Source of the DNA: Pseudomonas piscis
Lineage (GTDB): Bacteria; Pseudomonadota; Gammaproteobacteria; Pseudomonadales; Pseudomonadaceae
NCBI RefSeq assembly: GCF_009380155.1
Contig: NZ_WHUV01000003.1
Location: 186,001-250,000 of the forward strand
Length of the DNA: 64,000 bases
Direction of reading: 5' to 3'
Shown here piece after piece: positions 42,581 to 50,879 of this stretch. Every line of letters begins with the position of its first letter. Within the stretch, counting starts at the first letter, position 1. The translations under genes and the position numbers were made by a program. The notes beneath the pieces were generated by a model. That model did no database searches and was not told the DNA's origin. It worked only from the letters and a program-made list of their open reading frames with translations.

Positions 42581-45250
42581 TCAGACCTTGGCTGGGTTCT
42601 TCTTCTCCGGATCGATGCCGTACAGGGCGATGGCCTCGGCGACCTTTTCCCGTGGCAGGCTGCCTTCGTCGGCCAGGGCCTTGAGGGCGGCCACGGCGAT
42701 GAAGTGACGGTCGACCTCGAAGAACCGACGCAGGGACTCACGGGTGTCCGACTGGCCGAAGCCGTCGGTGCCCAGGGCGACGAAACGACGCTTGGGTACG
42801 AAGGGACGGATCTGGTCGGCGAAGATCTTCATGTAGTCGGTAGCGACCACCACCGGGCCTTCCTTGTCTTGCAGGCAGCTTTCCACATAGCTCACGCGAG
42901 GCTCCTGCTCGGGATGCAGCAGGTTCCAGCGCTCGGCTTCCTGGCCGTCGCGACGCAGCTCGGTCAGGCTGGTGACGCTCCAGACCTCGCTGCTGACGCC
43001 GAAGTCGGCTTCCAGCAGCTTCGCGGCGGCGTTGACTTCCTGCAGGATCGAGCCACAACCCATCAGTTGCACGTGCTTGCCCTTGTTCTGCTTGGCCGGG
43101 GCCGAGAAGCGGTACATGCCCTTGAGGATGCCTTGCTCGACGCCTTCGGGCATGTCCGGGTGGGCGTAGTTCTCGTTGAGCAGGGTGATGTAGTAGTAGA
43201 TGTCCTCGTTCTCGACATACATGCGGCGCATGCCGTCCTGGATGATCACCGCCAGCTCGTAGGCATAGGTCGGATCATAGGAGACGCAGCACGGGATGGT
43301 GGACGACATCACGTGGCTGTGGCCGTCATCGTGCTGCAGGCCTTCGCCCATCAGCGTGGTGCGCCCGGAGGTGGCGCCGAGCAGGAAGCCACGGGCCCGG
43401 GCATCGCCGGCGGCCCAGGCCAGGTCGCCGACCCGCTGGAAGCCGAACATCGAGTAGAAGATGTAGAACGGGACGGTCATCACCCCGTGGTTGCTGTAGG
43501 AGGTACTGGCGGCGATCCACGACGAGATGGCCCCGGACTCGTTGAGCCCCTCCTGCATGATCTGGCCGTCCTTGCTCTCCTTGTAGTAGCTGAGCTGGCC
43601 GGCGTCCTGCGGGGTATACAACTGGCCCACGTGGGAGTGGATGCCGATCTGGCGGAACAGGCTTTCCATGCCGAAGGTACGGGACTCGTCCGGCACGATC
43701 GGTACCACCAGCTTACCGATGTTCGGATCCTTGAGCAGGGTGCCGAGGATGCGCACGAAGGCCATGGTGGTGGAGATCGCCCGATCGCCGGTGCCCTTGA
43801 GCTGGGTCTCCAGGGCCGACAGCGGCGGGATCTGCAGGGACTGGGCATCGCTGAAGCGCGCCGGGATATGGCCACCGAGCTTGCCGCGCACGGCCTTCAG
43901 GTAGTTGGCCTCGACGCTGTCCGGCGCCGGCTTGAGGTATGGCATGTCGCCCAGTTGCTCATCGCTGAGCTCCAGGCCGAAACGGTCACGGAAGGCCTTG
44001 ACCGCCTGGTCGCCCATCTTCTTGAGCTGGTGGTTGATGTTCTGGCCTTCGCCGGCCTCACCCATGCCGAAGCCCTTGACGGTCTTGGCCAGGATCACGG
44101 TCGGCCCGCCGGTGTGGCGCATGGCCGCGGCGTAGGCGTTGTAGACCTTCTCCGGATCGTGGCCGCCACGGGAGAGTTTCCAGATCTGCTCGTCGGTCAT
44201 GTCGCTGACCAGTTCCAGCAGTTCGGGATACTTGCCGAAGAAGTGCTCGCGCACGTAGGCGCCGTTCTGCGACTTGTAGTTCTGGTAGTCGCCGTCCACG
44301 CATTCCATCATGCGCCGGCGCAGCAGGCCGCTCTTGTCCTTGTCCAGCAGGGCATCCCAGCCGCTGCCCCAGATCACCTTGATCACGTTCCAGCCAGCGG
44401 CGCGATACAGGCTTTCGAATTCCTGGACCACCTTGCTATTGCCGCGTACCGGACCGTCTAGGCGCTGCAGGTTGCAGTTGACCACGAAGATGATGTTGTC
44501 GAGTTTTTCCCGACCGGCCAGGGAGATCGCCGCCAGGGATTCGGGCTGGTCCATCTCGCCATCGCCCAGGAACGCCCAGACCTTGCGGCCCTGGTGTTCC
44601 TTGAGGCCACGGTTCTCCAGGTAACGCATGAAGCGTGCCTGGTAGGCAGCGGTGATCGGACCCAGGCCCATGGAAACGGTGGGGAACTGCCAGAAGTCGG
44701 GCATCAGCCGTGGGTGAGGGTAGGAGGACACGCCATCGCGGTCGGTTTCGCGGCGGAAGTTGTCCAGTTGCTCTTCGCTCAGGCGGCCCTCGAGGAAGGC
44801 GCGGCCGTAGATGCCTGGCGAGGAGTGGCCCTGGATGTAGACCATGTCACCGGCAAACTGCTCGGTGCGGCCACGGAAGAAGTGGTCGAAGCCTACGTCG
44901 TAGAGCACTGCCGCCGAGGCATAGGAGGCAATGTGCCCGCCGACGTTGGAGTGCTTGCCGGCGCGCAGCACCATGGCCAGGGCGTTCCAGCGGATGTAGG
45001 CGTTGATCCGCTTCTCTACGGCGAGGTCGCCTGGGTAGGGCTGTTGGCGGCTGACCGGGATGGTGTTGACGTAAGGCGTGGTCACGCGCCCGTAGAAATC
45101 GCCATGTTGGGCAACGTCGAAATCCAGCAGTTGGTCGATCAGGTAATGCGCCCGAGGGCGGCCTTCGACATTAAGAACCGATTCAATGGATTCGAGCCAT
45201 TCACGAGTCTCTTGTGGATCCTCGTCGAGAAACACTGATTGTTGTGCCAT
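42581..45250 (-). CDS. aceE: Pyruvate dehydrogenase E1 component, homodimeric type (aceE paralogue)
   Basis: An 889-residue E1, close to the 887 of E. coli AceE. It catalyses ThDP-dependent decarboxylation of pyruvate and acetylation of the E2 lipoyl domain. The ThDP motif begins GDGEMDQPE and ends with VVNCNLQRLDGP; GHIASYASAA and GHSSPGIYGRAFLEG are conserved active-site regions; LLNENYAHP opens the C-terminal domain. ATG 45250 follows AGGAG by about 6 bases. No aceF (E2) or lpd gene adjoins it. A palindromic operator lies 97 bases upstream, and a MarR gene is divergent. This suggests a conditional isozyme, not the housekeeping aceEF copy. Confidence 0.92.
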   Translation of the reverse strand: MAQQSVFLDEDPQETREWLESIESVLNVEGRPRAHYLIDQLLDFDVAQHGDFYGRVTTPYVNTIPVSRQQPYPGDLAVEKRINAYIRWNALAMVLRAGKHSNVGGHIASYASAAVLYDVGFDHFFRGRTEQFAGDMVYIQGHSSPGIYGRAFLEGRLSEEQLDNFRRETDRDGVSSYPHPRLMPDFWQFPTVSMGLGPITAAYQARFMRYLENRGLKEHQGRKVWAFLGDGEMDQPESLAAISLAGREKLDNIIFVVNCNLQRLDGPVRGNSKVVQEFESLYRAAGWNVIKVIWGSGWDALLDKDKSGLLRRRMMECVDGDYQNYKSQNGAYVREHFFGKYPELLELVSDMTDEQIWKLSRGGHDPEKVYNAYAAAMRHTGGPTVILAKTVKGFGMGEAGEGQNINHQLKKMGDQAVKAFRDRFGLELSDEQLGDMPYLKPAPDSVEANYLKAVRGKLGGHIPARFSDAQSLQIPPLSALETQLKGTGDRAISTTMAFVRILGTLLKDPNIGKLVVPIVPDESRTFGMESLFRQIGIHSHVGQLYTPQDAGQLSYYKESKDGQIMQEGLNESGAISSWIAASTSYSNHGVMTVPFYIFYSMFGFQRVGDLAWAAGDARARGFLLGATSGRTTLMGEGLQHDDGHSHVMSSTIPCCVSYDPTYAYELAVIIQDGMRRMYVENEDIYYYITLLNENYAHPDMPEGVEQGILKGMYRFSAPAKQNKGKHVQLMGCGSILQEVNAAAKLLEADFGVSSEVWSVTSLTELRRDGQEAERWNLLHPEQEPRVSYVESCLQDKEGPVVVATDYMKIFADQIRPFVPKRRFVALGTDGFGQSDTRESLRRFFEVDRHFIAVAALKALADEGSLPREKVAEAIALYGIDPEKKNPAKV

Positions 45251-45346
45251 CGTCGTCTCCTGGGCAGTTACAGCGGGGAACACCGAGTCGTTCGGTGCCA
45301 TAGCGAGGGGCATCGGCGGTTGCCGATATTGTTCAGAATCCAGATG

Positions 45347-45360
45347 ATTGCAATTGCAAT
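45347..45360. promoter_or_regulatory. Palindromic operator ATTGCAATTGCAAT (site 1)
   Basis: A perfect 14-bp palindrome between the divergent aceE paralogue and MarR genes. A 13/14 match occurs at 47065-47078 and a weaker one at 45388-45401. Palindromes of this size suit a MarR dimer, and the gene beside it is a MarR regulator. Confidence 0.7.
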
Positions 45361-45387
45361 TATTCTCGGGAATTTATCGTGCACCGC

Positions 45388-45401
45388 GTTACAATTGCAA
45401 C
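45388..45401. promoter_or_regulatory. Second, weaker copy of the palindromic operator
   Basis: GTTACAATTGCAAC matches the operator at 11 of 14 positions and keeps the CAATTGCAA core. It lies 29 bases before the MarR start, a position suited to autoregulation. Confidence 0.5.
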
Positions 45402-45429
45402 TAAATCGATTCTTGAAAAAAGGTGATGC

Positions 45430-45882
45430 ATGTCTTCCAGCGAGCCGGATACCTGGTTCAGATTCGTCAGGGCCCACCGCTGCCTGATTCGCGAAATCGA
45501 GCGCCGCCTGGCTGCCGCCGGGCTTCCGGCCTATGCCTGGTACGACGCCTTGTGGGGGCTGGAAAGCGGCCCTGGTGGTACCCGGCGAATGAACGAGCTG
45601 GCCGATGTCATGGCGATCGAACGCTACAACCTGACACGCCTGGTCGACCGCCTGGAGGCCGAAGGCCTGGTCGAGCGCAGCCGGGCCAGCGAGGACGGCC
45701 GTGGTGCCTGCGCCTCGATCACCGAGGCCGGCAAGGTGTTGCGCAAAAAGATGTGGCGAATCTACGAAGATGCGGTCGCCGAGTTGTTCCTGGCGCAGTT
45801 CGATGAACAGCAACAGCGCTTTTTCAGTGATGCCCTGGAGCGTGCGGCCAGCGCCGCGCGCAGGAGTGGGCGAGAGGCCTAG
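45430..45882 (+). CDS. MarR-family transcriptional regulator
   Basis: A 150-residue regulator with a winged helix-turn-helix: MNELADVMAIERYNLTRLVDRLEAEGLVERSRASEDGRGACASITEAG covers the recognition helix and the DxR-type wing. Long dimerisation helices lie at both ends. It is divergent from the aceE paralogue, and its stop is 4 bases from the convergent AceE-C-like gene. It probably represses the surrounding genes through the 14-bp palindromes. The ligand could be a phenolic, thiol-reactive or keto-acid compound; sequence does not say. Confidence 0.88.
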   Translation: MSSSEPDTWFRFVRAHRCLIREIERRLAAAGLPAYAWYDALWGLESGPGGTRRMNELADVMAIERYNLTRLVDRLEAEGLVERSRASEDGRGACASITEAGKVLRKKMWRIYEDAVAELFLAQFDEQQQRFFSDALERAASAARRSGREA

Positions 45883-45886
45883 GCCT

Positions 45887-47035
45887 TCATTGCAGCAGGT
45901 AGCGGCGCATGGCCTGCTTGACGTATTCCTGGGGAACCTTGCCGTCCTGGGCCAGGGCGCGCAGGGCCAGGGTGGCGATCCAGCGTTTGTCCACGGTCTT
46001 GCAGGAGATAGGACGGGTCGGCAGTGAGCCGATGGAGTCGGCACCCAGGGCGACGAAACGCGAATTCAGATGGGCACCGATCTGCTCGGCCACATGTTGG
46101 GCGTACCCGGTCACGGCGACCACCGGCGCATCCTCGACGTTCAGGCTGTCGCGCAGATGCGATGAGCGCCGCGGCAGGTCCGGGTGCATGCGGTTCCAGC
46201 GCAGGGCGCTGTCGGCATCCCGGGCCAGGCGGGTATAGCTGGGGCAACTCCACAGTTCGCAACCCACGCCCCAGTCCTCGTGCAGGATCTGCGCCGCAGC
46301 GATCACCGCGCGCAGGCTCAGGCCGGCTCCCAGCAGGCGGACCTTGGGGCGATCGGGCCCGGCCTCCAGCTCGGCGATCTTGTACATGCCTTGCAGGGCC
46401 TGGTTGACGCTGTGCTTGTCCATCGGGCCGACGAAGTCATTGGGCTCATCGTGCAGGGCCATGTAGTAGAAGCCGTTGCTTCCATCCACATACAGGCTTT
46501 TCAGCGCCGCAAGCGCAATGGCCCGGGCCTCGGCACCGCTGGCCGGGTCGAAGGGCAGGCAGCGAGGATTGGCCGCCAGCCACAACGGCACCCATGGATG
46601 CGCACCCTTGGGCCAGATCGAGGAAATGGTCTCGATATCGTTGCACAGGATCCCGCGCTGGGAGGACTCGCTCGACAGGGCGCATAGCTGGGCCGATGTG
46701 GAGGAACTGGTCAGGTACAGCAGCGGTTTTTCGCTGGCTCGGGCCTGGGAACTGAAGTGCAGGGGCCAGGCGCTGATACGGGTGTGCTCGGGCGCGGCAC
46801 CGGGACGCGTGTTGGAACGCACCACCCAGATGTTCTTCGCCGTTCTCGGATCCCTCTCCAGACGATTGGCGATGTCGATCATGGTGTAGAGCGGTGAAGA
46901 GCATCCTTCGCTGGCCTGGACGGCCAACGTCTGGATCTTGTCGATGCAGGCTTGCGCGGCCTCGCCGGTCTCGCGCGTGGTCCTGAAACTGGAAAAACCC
47001 ATCATAACTTCGAAGCTCTCCGTGCGTTCCGTCAT
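45887..47035 (-). CDS. Stand-alone protein resembling the C-terminal half of AceE
   Basis: A 382-residue protein aligned by eye with AceE residues of about 500-889. Shared landmarks: DGSNGFYYMAL (AceE ENEDIYYYITL), QALQGMYKI (QGILKGMYRF), LLGAGLSLRAVIAAAQIL-EDWGV (LMGCGSILQEV-AAAKLLEADFGV), ELWSCPSYTRLARDADSALRWN, and RFVALGADSIG (RFVALGTDGFG). The part corresponding to the middle ThDP-pyrimidine domain is much diverged, and the N-terminal ThDP-diphosphate domain is absent, so it cannot be a complete E1. It may pair with AceE, act as a decoy or regulatory subunit, or have a new function. It is intact, with ATG 47035 and no frameshift, and has its own copy of the operator upstream. Confidence 0.75.
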   Translation of the reverse strand: MTERTESFEVMMGFSSFRTTRETGEAAQACIDKIQTLAVQASEGCSSPLYTMIDIANRLERDPRTAKNIWVVRSNTRPGAAPEHTRISAWPLHFSSQARASEKPLLYLTSSSTSAQLCALSSESSQRGILCNDIETISSIWPKGAHPWVPLWLAANPRCLPFDPASGAEARAIALAALKSLYVDGSNGFYYMALHDEPNDFVGPMDKHSVNQALQGMYKIAELEAGPDRPKVRLLGAGLSLRAVIAAAQILHEDWGVGCELWSCPSYTRLARDADSALRWNRMHPDLPRRSSHLRDSLNVEDAPVVAVTGYAQHVAEQIGAHLNSRFVALGADSIGSLPTRPISCKTVDKRWIATLALRALAQDGKVPQEYVKQAMRRYLLQ

Positions 47036-47064
47036 TCTTGCACCATACTGTACGCCTCAATATG

Positions 47065-47078
47065 ATTGCAAATGCAAT
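47065..47078. promoter_or_regulatory. Third copy of the operator (ATTGCAAATGCAAT)
   Basis: It matches the palindrome at 45347 at 13 of 14 positions, including flanking ATG before it. It lies in the 87-base gap between the divergent AceE-C-like and GST genes, 30 and 45 bases from their starts, so one bound regulator could block both. Confidence 0.7.
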
Positions 47079-47122
47079 AAGATTCAAACGCAGTGACATT
47101 CGCAGTAGTCAACGGAGGACTC

Positions 47123-47752
47123 ATGAACACGCCAAAATCCCTCACTTTCTATACCGCAGACACCCCAAACGGACAGAAAATCAGCATTTTCCTCAAGGAA
47201 GCCGGCATCGATTGTGAACGGGTGAAATTCAATCTGTCCGAAGGGCGCCAGCACTCCCCGGAGTTCCTGCAGATCAACCCCAACGGCAAGATCCCGGCGA
47301 TCGTCGATCATGAGGCTGGAGTCTCGGTATTCGAGTCGGCAGCGATCCTTGGCTATCTGTCGGAAAAATACGACTGCCTTCGAGCCCAATCGCCGACCGA
47401 ACAACTGGCGGTCCAGCAATGGCTGTTCTTCCAGGTCGGCGCCATCGGTCCGATGCTCGGCCAACTCTGGTGGTTCCTCCATGGCAGCAAGACCGCCAAC
47501 CAGGAAGCCATCACGCGCTACCGCAAGGAGTCGCTGCGTATCTATGGCGTAGTCGACAGCCAGCTGGCCAAGCATGCCTACCTGGCTTCGAACAACTATT
47601 CCATCGCCGACGTCGCGGCGTTTCCCTGGTTGCGCACCCATGAGGAACTGAACCTGGATATCACTCCGTTCCGCCATGTTCGCCGTTGGCTGGATGCGAT
47701 CGAAGCGCGGCCGGCGGTAAAGGCTGGCTTGGCCGACTCCCGGGAAGCCTAG
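47123..47752 (+). CDS. Glutathione S-transferase (YfcG/YghU-like)
   Basis: A 209-residue GST. The thioredoxin-like N-terminal domain opens LTFYTADTPNGQKISIFLKEAG, with the TPN segment of the Nu-class/YfcG disulfide-bond reductases, then NPNGKIPAIVDHE and ESAAILGYLSEKY (glutathione-binding Glu-Ser). The all-helical C-terminal domain has the SIADVAAFPWL N-capping box. ATG 47123 follows GGAGGA. It is divergent from the AceE-C-like gene, sharing the presumed MarR operator, which points to a response to an electrophile or disulfide stress. Confidence 0.88.
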   Translation: MNTPKSLTFYTADTPNGQKISIFLKEAGIDCERVKFNLSEGRQHSPEFLQINPNGKIPAIVDHEAGVSVFESAAILGYLSEKYDCLRAQSPTEQLAVQQWLFFQVGAIGPMLGQLWWFLHGSKTANQEAITRYRKESLRIYGVVDSQLAKHAYLASNNYSIADVAAFPWLRTHEELNLDITPFRHVRRWLDAIEARPAVKAGLADSREA

Positions 47753-47782
47753 GCGAACCCGGGAATGTCAGCTGGTTCGAGG

Positions 47783-47816
47783 AACCGCTCTGGCCCTGTC
47801 GGGAAAGAGCGGTTTT
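47783..47816 (+). terminator. Rho-independent terminator after the GST gene
   Basis: The arms AACCGCTCT (47783-47791) and AGAGCGGTT (47806-47814) enclose a 14-base loop; the right arm runs into a four-T tract. It lies 31 bases after the stop. Confidence 0.65.
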
Positions 47817-48037
47817 CTGCATTCATAGTGGGTACGAGGTTGGATTTACTGCCGGTTCGGTCATTGAGTCACGGGCTTCGAGAAGGTCGATAACCCCTGT
47901 TGAACTCACGTTGTAGTTAATTTGTGTAGTGATTATTTGTCTTTACTACATAAAAGCTTTTGAGTTGAGTGTCAGGGGTGGCGAAGTCAGAGCAACAAGA
48001 TTCACGGACTGAACACTATAAAGAACATGGAGTTCTT

Positions 48038-48766
48038 ATGAGCACTCAATTAGTTAGTGGCAGACAAGTAACCGATGATGAAGCTGAACTTGATTATCTG
48101 CTGAAAAATGCCTTCGAGAAGCGTCTGCCGCCCCTCGATGGTTGCCAATATGCCTATTTCACCATGCATAAAGGGCGGCAAGTAAAGCCGCTGATCTTCT
48201 CCAGTTATCCAAAGCGTTGGCTGGATATCTACAAGGCTTCCAATTACCACTTGATCGATCCGGTAATCAATCATGGATTGAAGTCCATTGCCCCCTTTTC
48301 CTGGCGCGAAGCGCTTGGGTCCGCGGAGCCGGGGCAGGGCGATAAATTATTCGCGCTATCCGAGAAATACCGGATATCCACCGGTTTCACCTTCAATCTC
48401 CATGACTCCAATGGTCTGTTCGCCGCGTTGAGTATTTGTAACACGGAATTGCGGGCCGACTTCGACCAGGTCATGACCCGGCATACCGCCGAGATCCAGA
48501 TGGCGCTGATCCAGTTTCACAACAGCCTGATGGATAGGTTCACACCCAATGAGCTGTTTCCCGAGAAGGACGATGCCAGCTTGTCGAATCGGGAAATGGG
48601 AGTCCTCCAATGGGTGGTCAAGGGCAAGACCTACGGGGAAATCGCTGCGATCCATGCGATTTCCGTACGCACGGTGAAATTCCACATGTCCAACATCGTG
48701 CACAAGCTGCAGGTCTGCAATGCCAAGCAGGCGGTCTACAAGGCTGTGAGCATGGGCATGGTCTGA
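48038..48766 (+). CDS. LuxR-type acyl-homoserine lactone receptor
   Basis: A 242-residue quorum-sensing regulator. The autoinducer-binding domain keeps the key residues Trp61, Tyr65 and Asp74 (YPKRWLDIYKASNYHLIDP), with the same spacing as TraR Trp57/Tyr61/Asp70, and PFSW follows. The C-terminal LuxR helix-turn-helix (LSNREMGVLQWVVKGKTYGEIAAIHAISVRTVKFHM) is complete. ATG 48038 follows GGAG; the frame reaches back to 47969. It is convergent with luxI, their 3' ends overlapping by 31 bases. It probably binds the two lux-box-like sites at 49.5 kb. It resembles the extra LuxR/LuxI pairs of P. chlororaphis, though I cannot assign which. Confidence 0.9.
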   Translation: MSTQLVSGRQVTDDEAELDYLLKNAFEKRLPPLDGCQYAYFTMHKGRQVKPLIFSSYPKRWLDIYKASNYHLIDPVINHGLKSIAPFSWREALGSAEPGQGDKLFALSEKYRISTGFTFNLHDSNGLFAALSICNTELRADFDQVMTRHTAEIQMALIQFHNSLMDRFTPNELFPEKDDASLSNREMGVLQWVVKGKTYGEIAAIHAISVRTVKFHMSNIVHKLQVCNAKQAVYKAVSMGMV

Positions 48767-49425
48767 GGCGCTCGCCTGGCGCTGGCGGAGCGTTGGCGTG
48801 GGCCTGCAGTGTGTAGTTCGTACAGGTGGTTGCCGCCCTTGGTGGCGATCATCGCCTGCAGGCGCCCGGCATTGTCTGGCGATATCGGCATCTTGAGCAG
48901 CAATACCCGCTCTCCGGGTGAGGCCTGCCCGCTGTCGAGGATCTCGTAGTGCCATCCGGCCCGGTGCACGATGCGTGACATGGCTTGGCTCACCACGGTG
49001 ACGATCGACTCCAGGCCTGTGTGTGCTCCATGGCTGTGCATGGCCAGCAGGAGCATTTCGGTCAGTGGCAGGCGCTCCAGCCCGAGGGCGCGGGAACGGG
49101 TCTTGTCGACGAAGAAGCGACTGGATTCGGCGATCAGGCGGTGCTTGGGCGCGGGCTGGCTGAAAAAACTACGGAATGGCCCTTCCACCATGTAGGGATG
49201 CAGCGTGTTGATCAGGCGCAGGCTGGCCAGGGGGACTCCGGTGTGGACTCCAACCAGGTAAGTGGCGCGGGGATTGTCGTATTCATCGATTTCCTGGTCA
49301 CCGCAGACATTGACCTTCCAATTGAGCCGGTCGGCGAAGACTTCCTTGCGCAACCCATACAAGTTTCCCAACAAGTCCTGGGACGCATTTGTGTAGTCGA
49401 TATTATAAAAACTGACTTTATCCAT
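48736..49425 (-). CDS. LuxI-type acyl-homoserine lactone synthase
   Basis: A 229-residue autoinducer synthase. Invariant residues are visible: Arg and Phe in LYGLRKEVFADRLNW, the Asp pair in EIDEYDNPRATYLVG, Arg in ASLRLI, and SSRFFVDKTRS. The acyl chain cannot be predicted. The start is uncertain: ATG 49425 (MDKVSFYN) is taken because LuxI proteins begin close to this point, while ATG 49443 adds six residues. Its last codons overlap the luxR 3' end on the opposite strand. The C-terminal tail (GPRQRSASARRAP) extends past the usual fold, into that overlap. A lux-box-like site lies about 96 bases upstream. Confidence 0.9.
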   Translation of the reverse strand: MDKVSFYNIDYTNASQDLLGNLYGLRKEVFADRLNWKVNVCGDQEIDEYDNPRATYLVGVHTGVPLASLRLINTLHPYMVEGPFRSFFSQPAPKHRLIAESSRFFVDKTRSRALGLERLPLTEMLLLAMHSHGAHTGLESIVTVVSQAMSRIVHRAGWHYEILDSGQASPGERVLLLKMPISPDNAGRLQAMIATKGGNHLYELHTAGPRQRSASARRAPQTMPMLTAL

Positions 49426-49520
49426 ACTTATTGTTATTTCCATCCGAGGAATAAAGACAGACCACCTTCATCCATCGCGCCGGGTCGCGGAAAGGATGAA
49501 TTGCCTGTTTCGAGAAAGCA

Positions 49521-49538
49521 ACTGTACCTAAGGTCAGT
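49521..49538 (-). promoter_or_regulatory. Lux-box-like site upstream of luxI
   Basis: ACTGTACCTAAGGTCAGT is an 18-base imperfect palindrome. Its reverse complement matches the site at 49580-49597 at 15 of 18 positions, and the two share CAACTGTACCTAAG on opposite strands. Position about 96 bases before the luxI start suits positive feedback by the LuxR protein. Confidence 0.65.
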
Positions 49539-49579
49539 CTTCGCGGAAAGAATTAAACGCTCGTTTTTATAAGTGTCGA

Positions 49580-49597
49580 TCTGCACTTAGGTACAGT
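49580..49597 (+). promoter_or_regulatory. Lux-box-like site upstream of the biosynthetic operon
   Basis: TCTGCACTTAGGTACAGT, the inverted partner of the site at 49521-49538, lies about 104 bases before the first gene of the five-gene operon. The mirror-image arrangement implies that one LuxR-autoinducer complex drives luxI to the left and the operon to the right. Confidence 0.65.
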
Positions 49598-49700
49598 TGT
49601 CGGCCTGTCGCGGAGCGATAAACATGGAGAGGATTTACCCGTGGTTTGATAACTACACCTATCCCGCAGGCGATTATTTAGCTCTTACAGGAATAATAAT

Positions 49701-50879
49701 ATGAGTGTCGTAATTACGCGTCAGGAAGTTAAGCAGGATATCACTCAGCATGAAATCTCTGCCCTGAAGACCCGTTTCAATCTTGCAGATGCCCATACTC
49801 ACCAGGACCAGAGCGTAACCCAGCGCCAGATCGTCGAACGACTTCCGGAGCTGTGGTACCGCGCCCAGGGCCAGACCCAGTACCAGAGCGAACAGGAGTT
49901 CATCAAGGCGTTCTTCACCTTCCACGGCCAGGAGCACGCCCTCAAGCGCCACGACGAGATCTACCTGGTCTACGCCGCGTCGATTGCCATGCATATCACC
50001 GCGACCTACCTGCGCAAGCGCGACATGAGCGTTGGTTTGATCGAGCCGTGCTTCGACAACCTGCATGACCTGCTCAAGCACATGGAAGTACCGCTGTCGC
50101 CGCTCAACGAGTCGCTGTTCCATTCCCCGGAGCATGTCTACGCCAACCTCGAGACCGCAGCGGCCAAGGTCGACGCGATCTTCCTGGTGGACCCGAACAA
50201 CCCTACCGGTTCGAGCCTGTTCGCCGAGGGCCCGGAAACCTTCATCGAGGTCGCGCGCTACTGCAAGGATCACGGCAAGCTGCTGATCCTCGACTTCTGC
50301 TTCGCCGCATTCATCAAGGCCTCCGGCGGCAGCCGCTATGACGCCTACGCGATCCTCGACGAGATCGGCACCCAATACATCATCATGGAAGACACCGGCA
50401 AGACCTGGCCGCTGCAGGACGCCAAGTGCGCCACCATCATGTCGAGCAAGGGTATCAATGCCGATATCTACAGCATCGTCACCAGCGTGCTGCTGAACGT
50501 CTCGCCGTTCATCCTCAACGTGGTCACCCAGTACATCCTCGACAGCAGCGAAGATGGTTTCGAGTCGGTGCGCTCGGTGCTGGACATCAACCGCCAAGTG
50601 GCGCGCAAGCGTCTGGACGGAAGCTTCCTCAACTACCTGACGCCGATGGTCGACACCAGCGTGGCCTGGTTCGAAATCACTCGTGAGGGGGTTAGCGCCG
50701 ATGACCTGCAGGCCTACCTGATGGACTACGACGTTTACGTGCTGCCGGGCAAGTACTTCTACTGGAGTCAGCCTGAAGCCGGGCAGAAGTACATCCGCCT
50801 GGCTCTGGCGCGCAAGCCGGAAGAGTTCCAGCAGGCGGTCGAGACCATCGCCCGGGCACTGGAGAAGTACAATGGCTGA
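49701..50879 (+). CDS. PLP-dependent aminotransferase-fold enzyme (class I/II)
   Basis: A 392-residue fold-type I enzyme, first in the quorum-linked operon. Cofactor residues are present: the PNNPTG loop, Asp in ILDFCFAAF, Lys234 in MEDTGKTWPLQD and the carboxylate-binding Arg in YIRLALARK. The surroundings of the lysine (TGKTWPLQDAKCA) differ from those of ordinary aspartate aminotransferases, and the long N-terminus (about 90 residues before the usual core) is unusual. It could be a transaminase, or a PLP-dependent oxidase or cyclase of natural-product type. Its last eight bases overlap the next gene. AGGA lies about 8 bases before the ATG. Confidence 0.82.
   Translation: MSVVITRQEVKQDITQHEISALKTRFNLADAHTHQDQSVTQRQIVERLPELWYRAQGQTQYQSEQEFIKAFFTFHGQEHALKRHDEIYLVYAASIAMHITATYLRKRDMSVGLIEPCFDNLHDLLKHMEVPLSPLNESLFHSPEHVYANLETAAAKVDAIFLVDPNNPTGSSLFAEGPETFIEVARYCKDHGKLLILDFCFAAFIKASGGSRYDAYAILDEIGTQYIIMEDTGKTWPLQDAKCATIMSSKGINADIYSIVTSVLLNVSPFILNVVTQYILDSSEDGFESVRSVLDINRQVARKRLDGSFLNYLTPMVDTSVAWFEITREGVSADDLQAYLMDYDVYVLPGKYFYWSQPEAGQKYIRLALARKPEEFQQAVETIARALEKYNG

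Noticed and set aside
42359..44461. A 700-codon plus-strand open frame antisense to the aceE paralogue
   Set aside because: It mirrors codon positions of the intact aceE gene in high-GC DNA, has no domain motifs, and its start lies inside the M35-like gene.
48038..49425. LuxR/LuxI as the phenazine (PhzR/PhzI) system
   Set aside because: No phz genes follow; the convergent overlapping layout and downstream operon differ. Assignment to a named P. chlororaphis pair cannot be made from this sequence alone.
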